From Blattamonas nauphoetae (Eukaryota > Preaxostyla > Oxymonadida), in assembly GCA_033064195.1 (NCBI GenBank), contig JARBJD010000569.1:1-32618 (forward strand): a stretch of DNA of 32,618 nucleotides. The letters are read 5' to 3'. The notes beneath the pieces were generated by a model. The model was not told the DNA's origin. It did no database searches and worked only from the letters and a program-made list of their open reading frames with translations. Made by a program: the position numbers and the translations under genes. Every line of letters starts with the position of its first letter. Position 1 is the first letter of the stretch. Positions 16,538 to 25,788 of the stretch are shown here, piece after piece.

Positions 16538-17419
16538 ATGAAAAGATCTTCAACAACAAAACCTTTTGTTTCGCGGAGGGTGGAACCCTCTTCGCTTACA
16601 GCATACATGAATGCAAAACTGAGTGAAGCATCTAGTAGGAATGTTTCTCATGAAGTGCAATCACAAATACATCCAGACCTAAATTTCAATCGCAACAGTG
16701 TCAATGTCCTCGTTGGAAACAGAGGAAGTGGAAAAACATTCAATGCTCTTCGAGAGGTTGCCAAGCTCCAGAATGTTCAAGTTCGGAATGAACTATTCCA
16801 TTTGTTTGTCTTCGTCACTGATAAGAACATTGATCCAACCTTCGACAAATTCAAACCAATACTGAACGTACCTTATGTGAAAGTCAAATATGAAGATGCA
16901 CTACCGTTTCTGTTGGAACTCTCTGAATCAAAAGCAGCCTATGAAGAGATCATAGACAACCAGTGGCAAGATCGCATTACTGATGAGTGTCGAGAGGATC
17001 TCTTTGACTCACTATACATTGAAGATTTCTCAGTGAAGAATCTCCAAACGATTATCCTCTTGGATGACTGTCGCAGAATTCTTGGGGAACGTAGAACATC
17101 CAAAAATAGAATGACAATGATGGACTTATTATTGGAGAATCGACAACCGAAATTCACATTCTTTCTGACGATGCATGAGCTCTACAGTTTGTCAGCAGAC
17201 ATGAAGTCAAACATTGATTCAATGTGGATCTTTGGAGGATTCAACAAAGAACGAATCAGTCGAGTCTATCCTCAGTTGAACTCACCAATTGATATTCGAC
17301 AATTCTGGAATGTCTACCAAAGGAAACAAAAATGTGAAGCAGTCATTCTTCGATACAATACAGATGGAGTTGCACTGACTGAGATCAACAAAGAAGGTTT
17401 AAACCGAACTATCCGTTAA
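16538..17419 (+). CDS. DNA-packaging ATPase, FtsK/HerA (A32-like) type
   Basis: The 293-residue protein has a Walker A motif GNRGSGKT (60-67) after a hydrophobic strand VNVLV, a Walker B TIILLDD (171-177) followed by CRRILGERR, and a downstream strand FTFFLTMHE (about 206-214) in the place of the polar sensor strand. Size and motif spacing match Polinton, adenovirus IVa2-like and poxvirus A32 packaging ATPases, which drive genome translocation into preformed capsids. It is one of only three plus-strand genes in the element. The 3' end overlaps the convergent coiled-coil gene by 21 bp. Confidence 0.92.
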   Translation: MKRSSTTKPFVSRRVEPSSLTAYMNAKLSEASSRNVSHEVQSQIHPDLNFNRNSVNVLVGNRGSGKTFNALREVAKLQNVQVRNELFHLFVFVTDKNIDPTFDKFKPILNVPYVKVKYEDALPFLLELSESKAAYEEIIDNQWQDRITDECREDLFDSLYIEDFSVKNLQTIILLDDCRRILGERRTSKNRMTMMDLLLENRQPKFTFFLTMHELYSLSADMKSNIDSMWIFGGFNKERISRVYPQLNSPIDIRQFWNVYQRKQKCEAVILRYNTDGVALTEINKEGLNRTIR

Positions 17420-17758
17420 CTCTTGGATAAGGTTACCAATAGTCTCGTCAAGACTTCGAAGCCTCATACTGAGAGTATCTGTCAACGCTCGAATTGATTC
17501 TTCAATGTCTGACAGTCTTTGATCAATCGAGAGTGAAGTGGAGTCACCGTTGTTCTCAGTACTTGATTTCCTCAGAGCAATCTCACCTCTTATTTTTGTG
17601 ATTCTGTATCCATCAATTCTGATTAACCTGTTCAGTTTCTGAGTTGTGTATTTATTCAGTTCTTCTCTGTTCTTTTCCAAATGTCTCTGAAAGTCATAGA
17701 TGTTTTCAAAACATTTCTGTTCAGGATCAAACGGTTCTAAAATTTTCAGTGATGACAT
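17399..17758 (-). CDS. Small coiled-coil protein, unknown
   Basis: The 119-residue protein starts MSSLKILEPFDPEQKCFENI. Heptad-like patterns run through YDFQRHLEKNREELNKYTTQ and, at the C-terminus, SIDQRLSDIEESIRALTDTL and MRLRSLDETIGNLIQEL. It lies directly downstream of the integrase gene in the same direction (35-nt gap), so it may be expressed with it and could be an oligomerising partner. A weak T/A-rich leader (17767-17775) precedes it. No family was recognised. Confidence 0.6.
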   Translation of the reverse strand: MSSLKILEPFDPEQKCFENIYDFQRHLEKNREELNKYTTQKLNRLIRIDGYRITKIRGEIALRKSSTENNGDSTSLSIDQRLSDIEESIRALTDTLSMRLRSLDETIGNLIQELTDSSV

Positions 17759-17793
17759 TTCAATGGAATAAAAATATTCGAAACAGTTTTGAT

Positions 17794-19719
17794 TTAAACT
17801 AAATTGAACTCATTAATGAACTCAGGAGTTAAATTGTCAATTGAGTCTGCATGGAACTTGGTGTGTTGGATTGGAACGTACACTATTTTTGGTAGACATG
17901 TGAGTCCATTCAGAAGTTTTGCCACCACATTTCCGTGTTTGTACTCAATGAATTGTCCAACAAATTGAAACTGTCTTCGTTTCTTCTGAAACTTAGCAAC
18001 AGTCTTGTTCAAGTCAAGGTGGATCAACAGAATGTTTCCTGATTTATATCGCCAAAGCAGTTGTGTTGACTGATGTCTCTGGATGTTCTTCAATTGTTCT
18101 TCACAACTGGAGATATACAGTGCTTCAATCTCTCGATTGTTTTGTGCTTGCTGTGGAGTGAACTTGTTCCAGTACGCTCGATGTGGAGTCATGTTGTAGT
18201 ATTCCACCATCTGATTCATCAGTGAATGATTTGCCATCTGTGTTGCGTTGTCTTGGAATCCATCTCTGATTGTTCTGATCACTCGATCGACAATTCTATT
18301 GTGATTTGTGAATGGTGAGCTCGTGAAATATGTACTGACTTTTTGCTTTCTAAAGAACGTTGTTGCTTCTCCACTTGTCCATGCTGCTTCTCCATCACCA
18401 CGAATGTTATGTACATGAACTCCACGATGATTAATCAGATCATTGATTGCAGTCTTGACTTTGCTCCATGATTTATCCAGAACAGGAATTACTACAAGGT
18501 ACTTAGTGTTTATGTTGATGGCAAAGAGGTAAATCTGCAGAACTGTTTTCGACGTTGGTGATTGGATAAAGACAAGATCAATTTCCCAAGATCCAAACTT
18601 GGGAGAGAAGTAAGGTCGGTCACACTTCTGAGGAACCTTTTTGTCTGATGTCTTTTCTGAATCTCCAGTGATGTCTTTGGACATGAATTGCATCTTTGAT
18701 CGAAACGGATATTGTATTTTTGTCACGGCTTTTGGAATCGTTGGTTGGTCAATCATCAATGTGTTACCTCCTTGTTCCCTCCTTATTTTCCGAGGATGTG
18801 TAGAATCCCATCGGTGAACATATTCATCGTACCATTCCTGAAATGATCTTCCACCAAATGGGATTTGTTTAGGATGTGCTAAAATGAACTCAGTTTCGTC
18901 ATTTCCGAGAGTTCTGCTTACGTGTGAAAGAATAAACATATTTCGATTCAGTTTCTTTGATTCAACGATCTGTTTGTCAATGAAGTGTTCCATTTTCTGT
19001 TGATTGTCCATCATTGAATTCTCTGCTTTGATTTGTTCCTCCTCTGAATTGTCCTTCTGTTGATGGTCAAAATAACCTTTCACTTGTTCCAACATGTTCA
19101 GTACTTGCCTTGTCGTTGGTTCGACCTTGTTGATCTCTCTCACATATGGCACAAAACCTTTGTCAATCTTCACAATTTGATGTGGATCAGGTGACTTGGG
19201 GATCAGTGGATCATCATCTTCAAACCTCATCTCTTTCATTGGGAATTCATATTCTGAACCAATTGATGTCGGGTTTCTCTTCTGTCCAGGAATGATTGGA
19301 GATTCCGGAGGTTCAATAGCAATTGGTTGGGGAAGTTGTGTTGGAATTACGATGTCTGATGGTTGATTGAAATGACTATTCTGTGCTGCCTGAGAATACT
19401 GTTGATATGCTCTGTACGCTTGTCTTGCGGTGTTGTTACTAAGGATCCATCCGGGAAATTGTTTCACGAATCTTTGAACAACTATTTTTCCATCAGCAAT
19501 GTTTAAATCAGGAGGTAATTCTCCATTCAGCCAATCATTGAAGTATGTCTCATCATTTGCGTAGTATTGTCCATTTGAATCATTGACATGATAGGTTGGT
19601 AGAATTTGGGAAAACGTCAATGTGACTCTGTATATTTTAGTCTCGGAATGGAACGTATTGTCAAGGAGTTTCTTCACTATTTGATCAATTTGTTTTGAAC
19701 TCAAAAACGGTCTAGTCAT
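17794..19719 (-). CDS. INT: Polinton integrase (retroviral-type, RNase H fold)
   Basis: The 641-residue protein has a retroviral-type catalytic core at about 365-545, with acidic residues at D381 (GSWEIDLVFIQ), D442 (HNIRGDGEAAWTSGE) and an acidic residue in NHNRIVDRVIRTIRD (478). A C-terminal SH3/chromo-like segment (about 550-620: YKSGNILLIHLDLNK) follows. The first 350 residues are element-specific, with a proline-rich linker (about 125-150) and a helical stretch (about 200-270). Polinton integrases insert the linear element and create 6-bp duplications. Start ATG 19719 lies just downstream of a T-rich leader, and the gene follows the polymerase in the same direction. Confidence 0.93.
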   Translation of the reverse strand: MTRPFLSSKQIDQIVKKLLDNTFHSETKIYRVTLTFSQILPTYHVNDSNGQYYANDETYFNDWLNGELPPDLNIADGKIVVQRFVKQFPGWILSNNTARQAYRAYQQYSQAAQNSHFNQPSDIVIPTQLPQPIAIEPPESPIIPGQKRNPTSIGSEYEFPMKEMRFEDDDPLIPKSPDPHQIVKIDKGFVPYVREINKVEPTTRQVLNMLEQVKGYFDHQQKDNSEEEQIKAENSMMDNQQKMEHFIDKQIVESKKLNRNMFILSHVSRTLGNDETEFILAHPKQIPFGGRSFQEWYDEYVHRWDSTHPRKIRREQGGNTLMIDQPTIPKAVTKIQYPFRSKMQFMSKDITGDSEKTSDKKVPQKCDRPYFSPKFGSWEIDLVFIQSPTSKTVLQIYLFAININTKYLVVIPVLDKSWSKVKTAINDLINHRGVHVHNIRGDGEAAWTSGEATTFFRKQKVSTYFTSSPFTNHNRIVDRVIRTIRDGFQDNATQMANHSLMNQMVEYYNMTPHRAYWNKFTPQQAQNNREIEALYISSCEEQLKNIQRHQSTQLLWRYKSGNILLIHLDLNKTVAKFQKKRRQFQFVGQFIEYKHGNVVAKLLNGLTCLPKIVYVPIQHTKFHADSIDNLTPEFINEFNLV

Positions 19720-19724
19720 TTCTA

Positions 19725-19735
19725 CAAAAATAAAG
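19725..19735 (-). promoter_or_regulatory. T-rich leader
   Basis: On the coding strand, CTTTATTTTTG lies about 5 nt before ATG 19719 and partly within the gap after the polymerase stop. Confidence 0.45.
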
Positions 19736-19742
19736 TTTGTGT

Positions 19743-22700
19743 TTATTCAATTGTATAATCAGTTGCTTTCAGTCCATGAATGAATGGAGGACACGATTCA
19801 TTTTCAAGTACGATTGCCTTCAGATGTATTCCACTGAGACTGAGTTTCTGCTGTTGAATTTTCGCAATCTCAAATCCATTGCTGTCATTGTCAGAATGAA
19901 CTCTTCTCGTTTGAAAGTTCAATGTTGTTGTCACTGTTTTCTCTCCATTGAGGCACTTCACATAGTCATCACTCGTGATATTTGTTTTCTTCAGTGACAC
20001 TCCTTTGATTTTGCATTTCTCATCGAGAGAGTAGCACTTGGGTGCAAGACAGATCATCTGTTCACCTTCCTTTTCAATTGCTAATCCCAACAGTTTCTTC
20101 TCATCATCAACTCCCTTTTCAGGATTTGGAAACCATTCATATTTGTGTGCATCATAGAATTCTTTGTCAGCAATCACATGTTCAAATTGTTGATGGATTC
20201 CAGCATTTGGATCACCACTAATTGCCCAGTATGCAGAGTCAGTATCTCCTTCACAGAAGTGGATCTTGTTCATGTCTAGGCACTTGTACATGAAATTGTA
20301 GATAAAATTCAGATACCAGAATTTAGCATTGTCGAGTGTGAATACTGCTTCTTGCAGACATGTTTTGCATGATGCTTTCTCTCTATCTTCAATCACAATG
20401 TAGTTGTCCTCATTGATCTCTCTTGTCGCTACAAATCCTTTCATCATTTGTTTCAAGTATGTTCGCTTCTCATTACAGATTGTGATCGAGTTGTACTTCT
20501 CAGTGCTCATTCCATCATATCCATAACTTCCATTCAAGTTGGTCTTACAGAATTGTTCCTTTCCTTTGTTTCCAACCTTCATCGCTTCTATTCTATCATT
20601 CATGAATGAGGTCACAAATGGTTCAAATCCAGCATGTCTGGAGAATACCATCACACTCTTAATGTCATCAATGATGAAGTGGCAATAATCGATGAGGAAC
20701 CACAGATAGTATGTCGAAAAGAACATATACTGATCGTGTGTGCTCAAGAGTTGAGTCAGCTTTCTTTGTTTGTCATCAGTCTTCAATCCATGTTTCTTCA
20801 TCAACGAATACGTCTTCTCTCCAATGTTCTCTTCTGTTGTGTTAACCACAATGTTTCTGAAGATTGGTGGGAAGTTAATGAAATCATTCATGAAATTCTC
20901 ATCGATGTGTCCTTTCAGTTCTGCAACGAACAATGTCTTCTGATTCTTGTCTTCGATAATCTTGCGACATTCTTTATCATCTGTTGCTGTGTACAAACAT
21001 CTTCCTGGCATGTACATTCTGTGATTAGTGTACGGATTATTCTTGTTCTTGATTGATGAGAAAGCACTTGGATACAGTGAATTAAAGTCAACGCCACAGA
21101 CATGAGTCATGATGTGTTCAGTATCAGTTGATTTGACAACACCATCTTCAAATGAGAAGTGATTGATTGGTGTCACGTCTTTGATATTCTGTCGATGCTG
21201 AACATTCGATAATCCACCAGCAACTACTGCTCTCAGTTTGTGATATGTTTGCTCATGTGTCAGAGTCATTGGGAGTGATTTCCAGATGCAATACTTCTTC
21301 AGTTGAATTCTCAATCTTGTGAGATGTTCATCATGGTGTGACTTGTAGGTGTTGCAGTAATCACAGCAGATCTTCACGTTCTCTTTAGAATGTCCTTTTG
21401 CATTGTCGATTCTGTCTAATGTAGGTTTAACTGCTTGTGAGAAGTGGCACTTGCAGATGTAGCAAACTCTCTTGCACTGTTGAACAAACCAGTCGTAGTC
21501 TGCTTCAGTGACATTGGCTGTAGTATTGCGATGAGCTTTCTGGTCTTGATACCTGTATCCTTCAACTTTGTATTTCCAGTATTGTTTGGTGATCTTGATT
21601 GGACCAGATTCGTCACATTCGTTGTAGTCAGCATCAATATCAAAGTCTTTGTAGGCGCATGCATACTTGATTGCAGAAGCATTCGCTGATAAAGAGAGAT
21701 TGTGCAACATATCCACTTTGTATTGGAAGTTCAAATCAATGAGATTATCCAAAGGTGCAATCATACATTCGACGTCTCTGATGTTGTAGAATTTTAGATA
21801 GTCCCATCTGTTCTTGAATCCTTGTTTGTTCCAATCATCAAGGTAAAGTTGGTATTCGGTGTCGGACATTTCACTATTATTCAGACTGGAATAGAATTCA
21901 TACTTGGAGAAAGGTTCTTGTTTGCTCAGCACTGTATCGTAGTCTGATGAATCAAATGATTCGTAAGCAAAGAATGATTTCTGAAGTGTTGTGTTTCCTC
22001 CGAAGGCTTTGACTGCATTATCCAATGTCATTGGTCCGGTGTACGACATCATGTCAATGAACCGAAGAACCTGTTGTGTTTTCTCGTGTCTGATCAATAC
22101 TTGTTTGTACTTCGTTGTTGATCCAAGAAAGCCCACCACTTTCCAATCGTTGTCAACGAGATCACGGAATATGAGATTGATGTCGAATCTGGAACTGTTG
22201 AATCCAATCACACTGACTTCATTTTGTGAAGGAATCTCTGAGTCTTCATATTGATTGTTCTCTCTTACTGTTTCTGCATACTTGAAGAGTTCTCTGATCC
22301 ATTGCTTCACAAAGTCTTTTCCATTTCGAAGATCAAAGTAGATTGATTGAACTCCTGTTTTTGTTTTAATTGCTGATGCAACAGAGAGAGGTTTCAAATG
22401 TGAGATCAGTTGAGTGTTGTCATCAAAGAATAGATTGTCAAGAATGAGATCTTCCATTGTTTCAAAGTCATAAGTGATGTAGTACTGCGTTGGTTTGAAT
22501 TCGTCTTGTCTCTTGTGTGCCATCAGAAATTCATGAGTCTTGTTGTTAAGAATGTGTGATACATATGGCCTTGGCGTTTTATCAAGTGAGATCTTCTTCA
22601 CATGTTTTCCATCGACTTCTTTGCATTCTTTGAGATGTTTCTCGTAGTAAGCCTTGAAGTGAGAATCTTTTACTTGGAATCCTCTCGATTGACAGTAGGG

Positions 22701-23768
22701 ACAGAGTTTGTATCCAGTGATTTTCTCAGGATCGATAATGTACATTACATGAACGAGAGTTGCAGTGGGCGGAATCATCAGAAGTGGGAGAACTCTTGCA
22801 TCATCATTTTCGTTGATGTACGATTGACTGATGAAATATCGCTTCTTGTCTTCGTCGTATTCATAAATGTGGACGGTAATGTTGAATTCAATCATTGCTT
22901 TCTCAATATCACATGCAATATCAAATCCAGGATACTTCTGAAGATGTGGTGTCAATTGTCGAGACTTCAGATGTGAAAGCTTCATCCATTGTGCAAACAA
23001 TCTGTAGGCTTCACTATTCCTCATATTGATTGAGATTTTCTTCTTTGGAACCTCAGGAAGAGTGAGGAATGATAGTGCTTGAAAGAAGCAGATATTGTAC
23101 TCAGAATCGACGTACCGAACGTTGTATGTTTTTATGTGTTCAGTGAGAATGGCATTAGCTTTTCCAGCAACTGGGAATCTGTAAACTGCAACAAGAATCG
23201 AATGGAAGGCGATGAACATTGTCTTTGTGTCCATCAGTGTTCTCTCTTGTGACTCTTTGATTAGATTGATCGCATATTTAGAATACTCAGTGATGTCTGC
23301 TTCACTTCTTATCACTGTTGGAAAGCTCTTAGATGTGTTCTCCAGTTCTGGTCTGAAATCATTGTACAGTGTCTCATCTTTGTCTTTTCTCTCAACAATC
23401 TTTCCGAAGTCAAGACTGATCTTGAATGGTCGATCCTTCTCTTTTTCATACACTGTTTTGATGAAGGTTGTGATTTCCTCAACATTCTTCAGATGATTGT
23501 GGAAGTACAGCTGATAAGGTTTTCCATTGTCTTCAACCTTCTCGACCTCATTCTTCTTGAACTTCTTTCGTGCATTGGTCAAACATTCATTGAAAGCAAG
23601 TTTGTCTCTTGGTTCAGCAAGTAAGATGCATTCATTGAATCCATCAAACTGCTTCACTTTTCTTGTTTCCATTTGTTCATTCTTCTTCTGAATGATCAAC
23701 AGATTCTTCATCCAATGATCCATCAGCTTCTCTTCAATCGACTTTAGTTTCCTAGTGATCTTGAACAC
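19743..23768 (-). CDS. POLB: Protein-primed family B DNA polymerase
   Basis: The open frame covers 1341 codons; the first in-frame ATG is at 23723, so the exact start is uncertain. Exonuclease motifs: YDFETMED (D434/E436), GFNSSRFDIN (N524/D529), YNIRDVE (Y661/D665). Polymerase motifs: DFNSLYPS (D894), KTNLNGSYG (K1075-G1083), GDTDS (D1175/D1177) and KCY (1244-1246). An HNH-type segment lies between exonuclease and palm (about 765-812). The N-terminal third contains an OTU-like stretch (about 220-305: YNICFFQALSFL, then ITVHIYEYDE) and a C2HC-like zinc element (CPYCQSRGF to HLKEC, 356-381). This enzyme replicates the linear element from a terminal protein. The gene lacks the T-rich leader of its neighbours and lies 55 nt downstream of 23824-24147, so it may share that transcript. 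Confidence 0.95.
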   Translation of the reverse strand: MFKITRKLKSIEEKLMDHWMKNLLIIQKKNEQMETRKVKQFDGFNECILLAEPRDKLAFNECLTNARKKFKKNEVEKVEDNGKPYQLYFHNHLKNVEEITTFIKTVYEKEKDRPFKISLDFGKIVERKDKDETLYNDFRPELENTSKSFPTVIRSEADITEYSKYAINLIKESQERTLMDTKTMFIAFHSILVAVYRFPVAGKANAILTEHIKTYNVRYVDSEYNICFFQALSFLTLPEVPKKKISINMRNSEAYRLFAQWMKLSHLKSRQLTPHLQKYPGFDIACDIEKAMIEFNITVHIYEYDEDKKRYFISQSYINENDDARVLPLLMIPPTATLVHVMYIIDPEKITGYKLCPYCQSRGFQVKDSHFKAYYEKHLKECKEVDGKHVKKISLDKTPRPYVSHILNNKTHEFLMAHKRQDEFKPTQYYITYDFETMEDLILDNLFFDDNTQLISHLKPLSVASAIKTKTGVQSIYFDLRNGKDFVKQWIRELFKYAETVRENNQYEDSEIPSQNEVSVIGFNSSRFDINLIFRDLVDNDWKVVGFLGSTTKYKQVLIRHEKTQQVLRFIDMMSYTGPMTLDNAVKAFGGNTTLQKSFFAYESFDSSDYDTVLSKQEPFSKYEFYSSLNNSEMSDTEYQLYLDDWNKQGFKNRWDYLKFYNIRDVECMIAPLDNLIDLNFQYKVDMLHNLSLSANASAIKYACAYKDFDIDADYNECDESGPIKITKQYWKYKVEGYRYQDQKAHRNTTANVTEADYDWFVQQCKRVCYICKCHFSQAVKPTLDRIDNAKGHSKENVKICCDYCNTYKSHHDEHLTRLRIQLKKYCIWKSLPMTLTHEQTYHKLRAVVAGGLSNVQHRQNIKDVTPINHFSFEDGVVKSTDTEHIMTHVCGVDFNSLYPSAFSSIKNKNNPYTNHRMYMPGRCLYTATDDKECRKIIEDKNQKTLFVAELKGHIDENFMNDFINFPPIFRNIVVNTTEENIGEKTYSLMKKHGLKTDDKQRKLTQLLSTHDQYMFFSTYYLWFLIDYCHFIIDDIKSVMVFSRHAGFEPFVTSFMNDRIEAMKVGNKGKEQFCKTNLNGSYGYDGMSTEKYNSITICNEKRTYLKQMMKGFVATREINEDNYIVIEDREKASCKTCLQEAVFTLDNAKFWYLNFIYNFMYKCLDMNKIHFCEGDTDSAYWAISGDPNAGIHQQFEHVIADKEFYDAHKYEWFPNPEKGVDDEKKLLGLAIEKEGEQMICLAPKCYSLDEKCKIKGVSLKKTNITSDDYVKCLNGEKTVTTTLNFQTRRVHSDNDSNGFEIAKIQQQKLSLSGIHLKAIVLENESCPPFIHGLKATDYTIE

Positions 23769-23823
23769 TTGCTTTTCAATTCAGTTTCGTTCACTCTTGG
23801 ATTTGCTTTCATGTCAATGATGA

Positions 23824-24147
23824 TTACGTTTTATCCTCTTCATTCATCATTGCATTGTTGTTTGTTTCATTCTGTTTCTGAATGAATTGAGCTTGTTCCA
23901 TTTGTCGTTGGTTTCTAACTTCTTGAAGGAATTTTGGAATTAAATTGATATTAAGATATGCTGTTGGATTCGGATTTCGATATCCAACATCTGGGTGTTG
24001 AAGCATTGCCAGGAGAAATGAATAGTGATGTTGCTTGTATGGGCTGTCAGGTTTGTATGTTCGACCATCAGTAAATGCGAATTGAGTGTTTGGAAATAGT
24101 TCTCTAACCTCTCTGATTTGTTCCTTCACTTTCCAGAGTTGTGTCAT
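23824..24147 (-). CDS. Small unknown Polinton protein upstream of the polymerase
   Basis: The 107-residue protein starts MTQLWKVKEQIREVRELFPN and has a folded-looking first 75 residues (DGRTYKPDSPYKQHHYSFLL, NPTAYLNINLIPKFLQEV) and a polar Q/N/E-rich tail. A strong T-rich leader (24156-24180) precedes the ATG. Its position at the head of the replication cluster suggests an early or replication-associated role, but no family was recognised. Confidence 0.6.
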   Translation of the reverse strand: MTQLWKVKEQIREVRELFPNTQFAFTDGRTYKPDSPYKQHHYSFLLAMLQHPDVGYRNPNPTAYLNINLIPKFLQEVRNQRQMEQAQFIQKQNETNNNAMMNEEDKT

Positions 24148-24155
24148 TTACTACG

Positions 24156-24180
24156 AATAAAAAAAATAAAAAATAAAAAA
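24156..24180 (-). promoter_or_regulatory. T-rich leader, longest in the element
   Basis: On the coding strand, TTTTTTTATTTTTTATTTTT starts about 34 nt before ATG 24147. It is a doubled version of the block seen before the virion genes and could drive the polymerase as well. Confidence 0.5.
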
Positions 24181-24190
24181 AGTTGAGTGA

Positions 24191-24616
24191 TTATTTTGGC
24201 TTCCTCAAATGTGGCTTCTTCTTTGCTTTCAGCCAGGAATCTAGTCGCACTTTGAAGACTTCAGATCCACCAATTTCTCGATATGTGAATGGAGTCAGGA
24301 CTTGCTTGTACTCACCGACGAGCTCACAGTTGTACTTCCTCAGTTCATTCTCAACAAACGATTGAGTGTAGTGTCGACGTTGTGACATGTGTGGTCTGTT
24401 CCCTTGATTCCACAACTTTGGTTTTATCCTCCACTCAACACCTTCATGAACATAGATGACTGGGATATTATGTCTGACATACTCAGAGACAAGTTCGCAG
24501 TTCTCTTCTTTCATTGACTGAATCAAAGCTTGCTTGGCATCTGTTCGACGTTTTTCGCTCCCCTTTGGAGGGTTCGAAGTCTTTAGCGAGACATATGTAG
24601 TATTCACTGTTGTCAT
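24191..24616 (-). CDS. Short TIR-linked Polinton protein, full-length copy
   Basis: The 141-residue protein has the N-terminal text shared with 8487-8798 and the edge fragment, plus a unique C-terminus (TPFTYREIGGSEVFKVRLDS, then the basic WLKAKKKPHLRKPK). The repeated ENCELVSEYV and YNCELVGEYK segments suggest two copies of a small alpha/beta unit of about 45 residues, each probably ending in a beta strand; the basic tail suggests nucleic-acid binding. The gene straddles the inner edge of the right TIR, so its first two thirds are duplicated at the other end of the element. The function is unknown. Confidence 0.65.
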   Translation of the reverse strand: MTTVNTTYVSLKTSNPPKGSEKRRTDAKQALIQSMKEENCELVSEYVRHNIPVIYVHEGVEWRIKPKLWNQGNRPHMSQRRHYTQSFVENELRKYNCELVGEYKQVLTPFTYREIGGSEVFKVRLDSWLKAKKKPHLRKPK

Positions 24617-24621
24617 TTAAT

Positions 24622-24650
24622 ACAAATTAAAAATCAAAAAGAAAAAAATA
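24622..24650 (-). promoter_or_regulatory. T-rich leader before the right TIR gene
   Basis: On the coding strand, TTTTTTTCTTTTTGATTTTT starts about 35 nt before ATG 24616, corresponding to the leader at 8449-8485. Confidence 0.45.
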
Positions 24651-24840
24651 AATGAAATGTGAAGTGTTGAGAACTTTTATTTCTTGTTCCTTGTTGTGCC
24701 GGCTTTCATCTTGCTTCTTTCTTTTTGTTCTTTCTTTTTGTTTCTTCCTTCTTTGCAGTGCATGCTTTCATTCATTCTTTCATTCAATTCATCTTCATTT
24801 TTCAATCATTCATTCATTCATCATTCAATTTTTCAAGTTT

Positions 24841-25112
24841 GTATGATTGTACCGTAGGACAACCCGATACTCCTTTGGGGATCATTCTATCATGATCCTA
24901 CTCAATGACTACTGCTGGCGAATTCCTTGAAGGGCTAAGGTATTGGGTGGGCATGATTTACGGTCACATTCAAGTGATGCCCACAGTGAACCCCGGGACA
25001 GCCTCCCAGCTCGTCCCGCTCCAATTCAACCTTCAATTCGTTCTACGCATTAGTCACGAGGGCACCATTTAGCCTGAGCATCAAGGGAAATTACGTCGAG
25101 GTTTCATACTTC
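24841..25112 (+). repeat. Small-protein block, copy 4 (right TIR)
   Basis: This is the inverted counterpart of copies 1 and 2. It contains TTAGEFLEGLRYWVGMIYG-like and FVLRISHEGT-like text on the plus strand. It is closest to copy 1 in its middle part (GTGATGCCCACAGTGAACCC). As a gene it looks broken. Confidence 0.8.
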
Positions 25113-25120
25113 AACTTTTT

Positions 25121-25285
25121 GGAAATTTTGAATTTTTGAATTTTTGAATTTTTTGAATTTTTGAATTTTTGAATTTTTTGAATTTTTGAATTTTTGAATT
25201 TTTGAAATTTTCCTAAGTATTTTTTTGAATTTTTTTTGAATTTTTGAATTTTTTAAATTTTTGAAATTGTTTTGGCATTTTGAAA
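25121..25285. repeat. A/T-rich minisatellite, right TIR
   Basis: TTTTTGAA words repeat with a 7-9 nt period, the inverted counterpart of 7431-7633. It is shorter than the left array, consistent with slippage since insertion. Confidence 0.9.
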
Positions 25286-25314
25286 CTTTTTCATTTTTTT
25301 TTGAAATTAAGATT

Positions 25315-25387
25315 GCCCCTCGCCTGAATCAGAACCACCCCCTAGAAACGGGTGGACATGGAACATACCCACTGAGCTACTAGCTCC
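25315..25387 (-). other. tRNA-like sequence 2, right TIR
   Basis: Counterpart of 7339-7411, with the A box TAGCTCAGTGG retained and one extra base in the B-box region. It reads inward, towards the element genes. Confidence 0.45.
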
Positions 25388-25466
25388 TGAAAATGTTAGT
25401 TTCGACCTGTGCTTTATATCTCGAATGTTCAGATCTGCTATATATTCCTTTTATCGTCTACCTATC

Positions 25467-25690
25467 TCCCCTCGTTAAAAAACATGGATTTATCACGGGA
25501 ACGACTTTTTTACCCCCGTTAAAACGCACGACTTTTTCTCGTCAGCAATTTTTTCCAAAATTATGTTAGATTTTCCTTTTTAACTTTTACCCCGATTAAA
25601 AGCATGCCTTTTCACGGGAGCGATCTGCTAAATCTTAATTATTGGCCACTTGTTACCCTCGTTAAAAGCATGACTTTTCACGGGAGCGTT
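25467..25690. repeat. Hairpin repeats, right TIR
   Basis: Four units corresponding to 7035-7260 lie at about 25467-25503, 25512-25554, 25587-25623 and 25656-25688. The loop text GCATGAC or a variant and the CCCGT/ACGGG arms are recognisable, though several are shorter by one or two bases. Confidence 0.75.
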
Positions 25691-25788
25691 TTGCTATATA
25701 TTGAATTTATTGACAAAGTTTTCAAATTTTAAATCTGCTATAGTGTCTTTTTCGGGTATAAAGTTTCTGATTTTCCGGGATAATTTCA

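Noticed and set aside
17794-19719. LTR retrotransposon or endogenous retrovirus
   Set aside because: The integrase is of retroviral type, but there is no reverse transcriptase, gag or LTR; polymerase, ATPase and long TIRs identify a Polinton.
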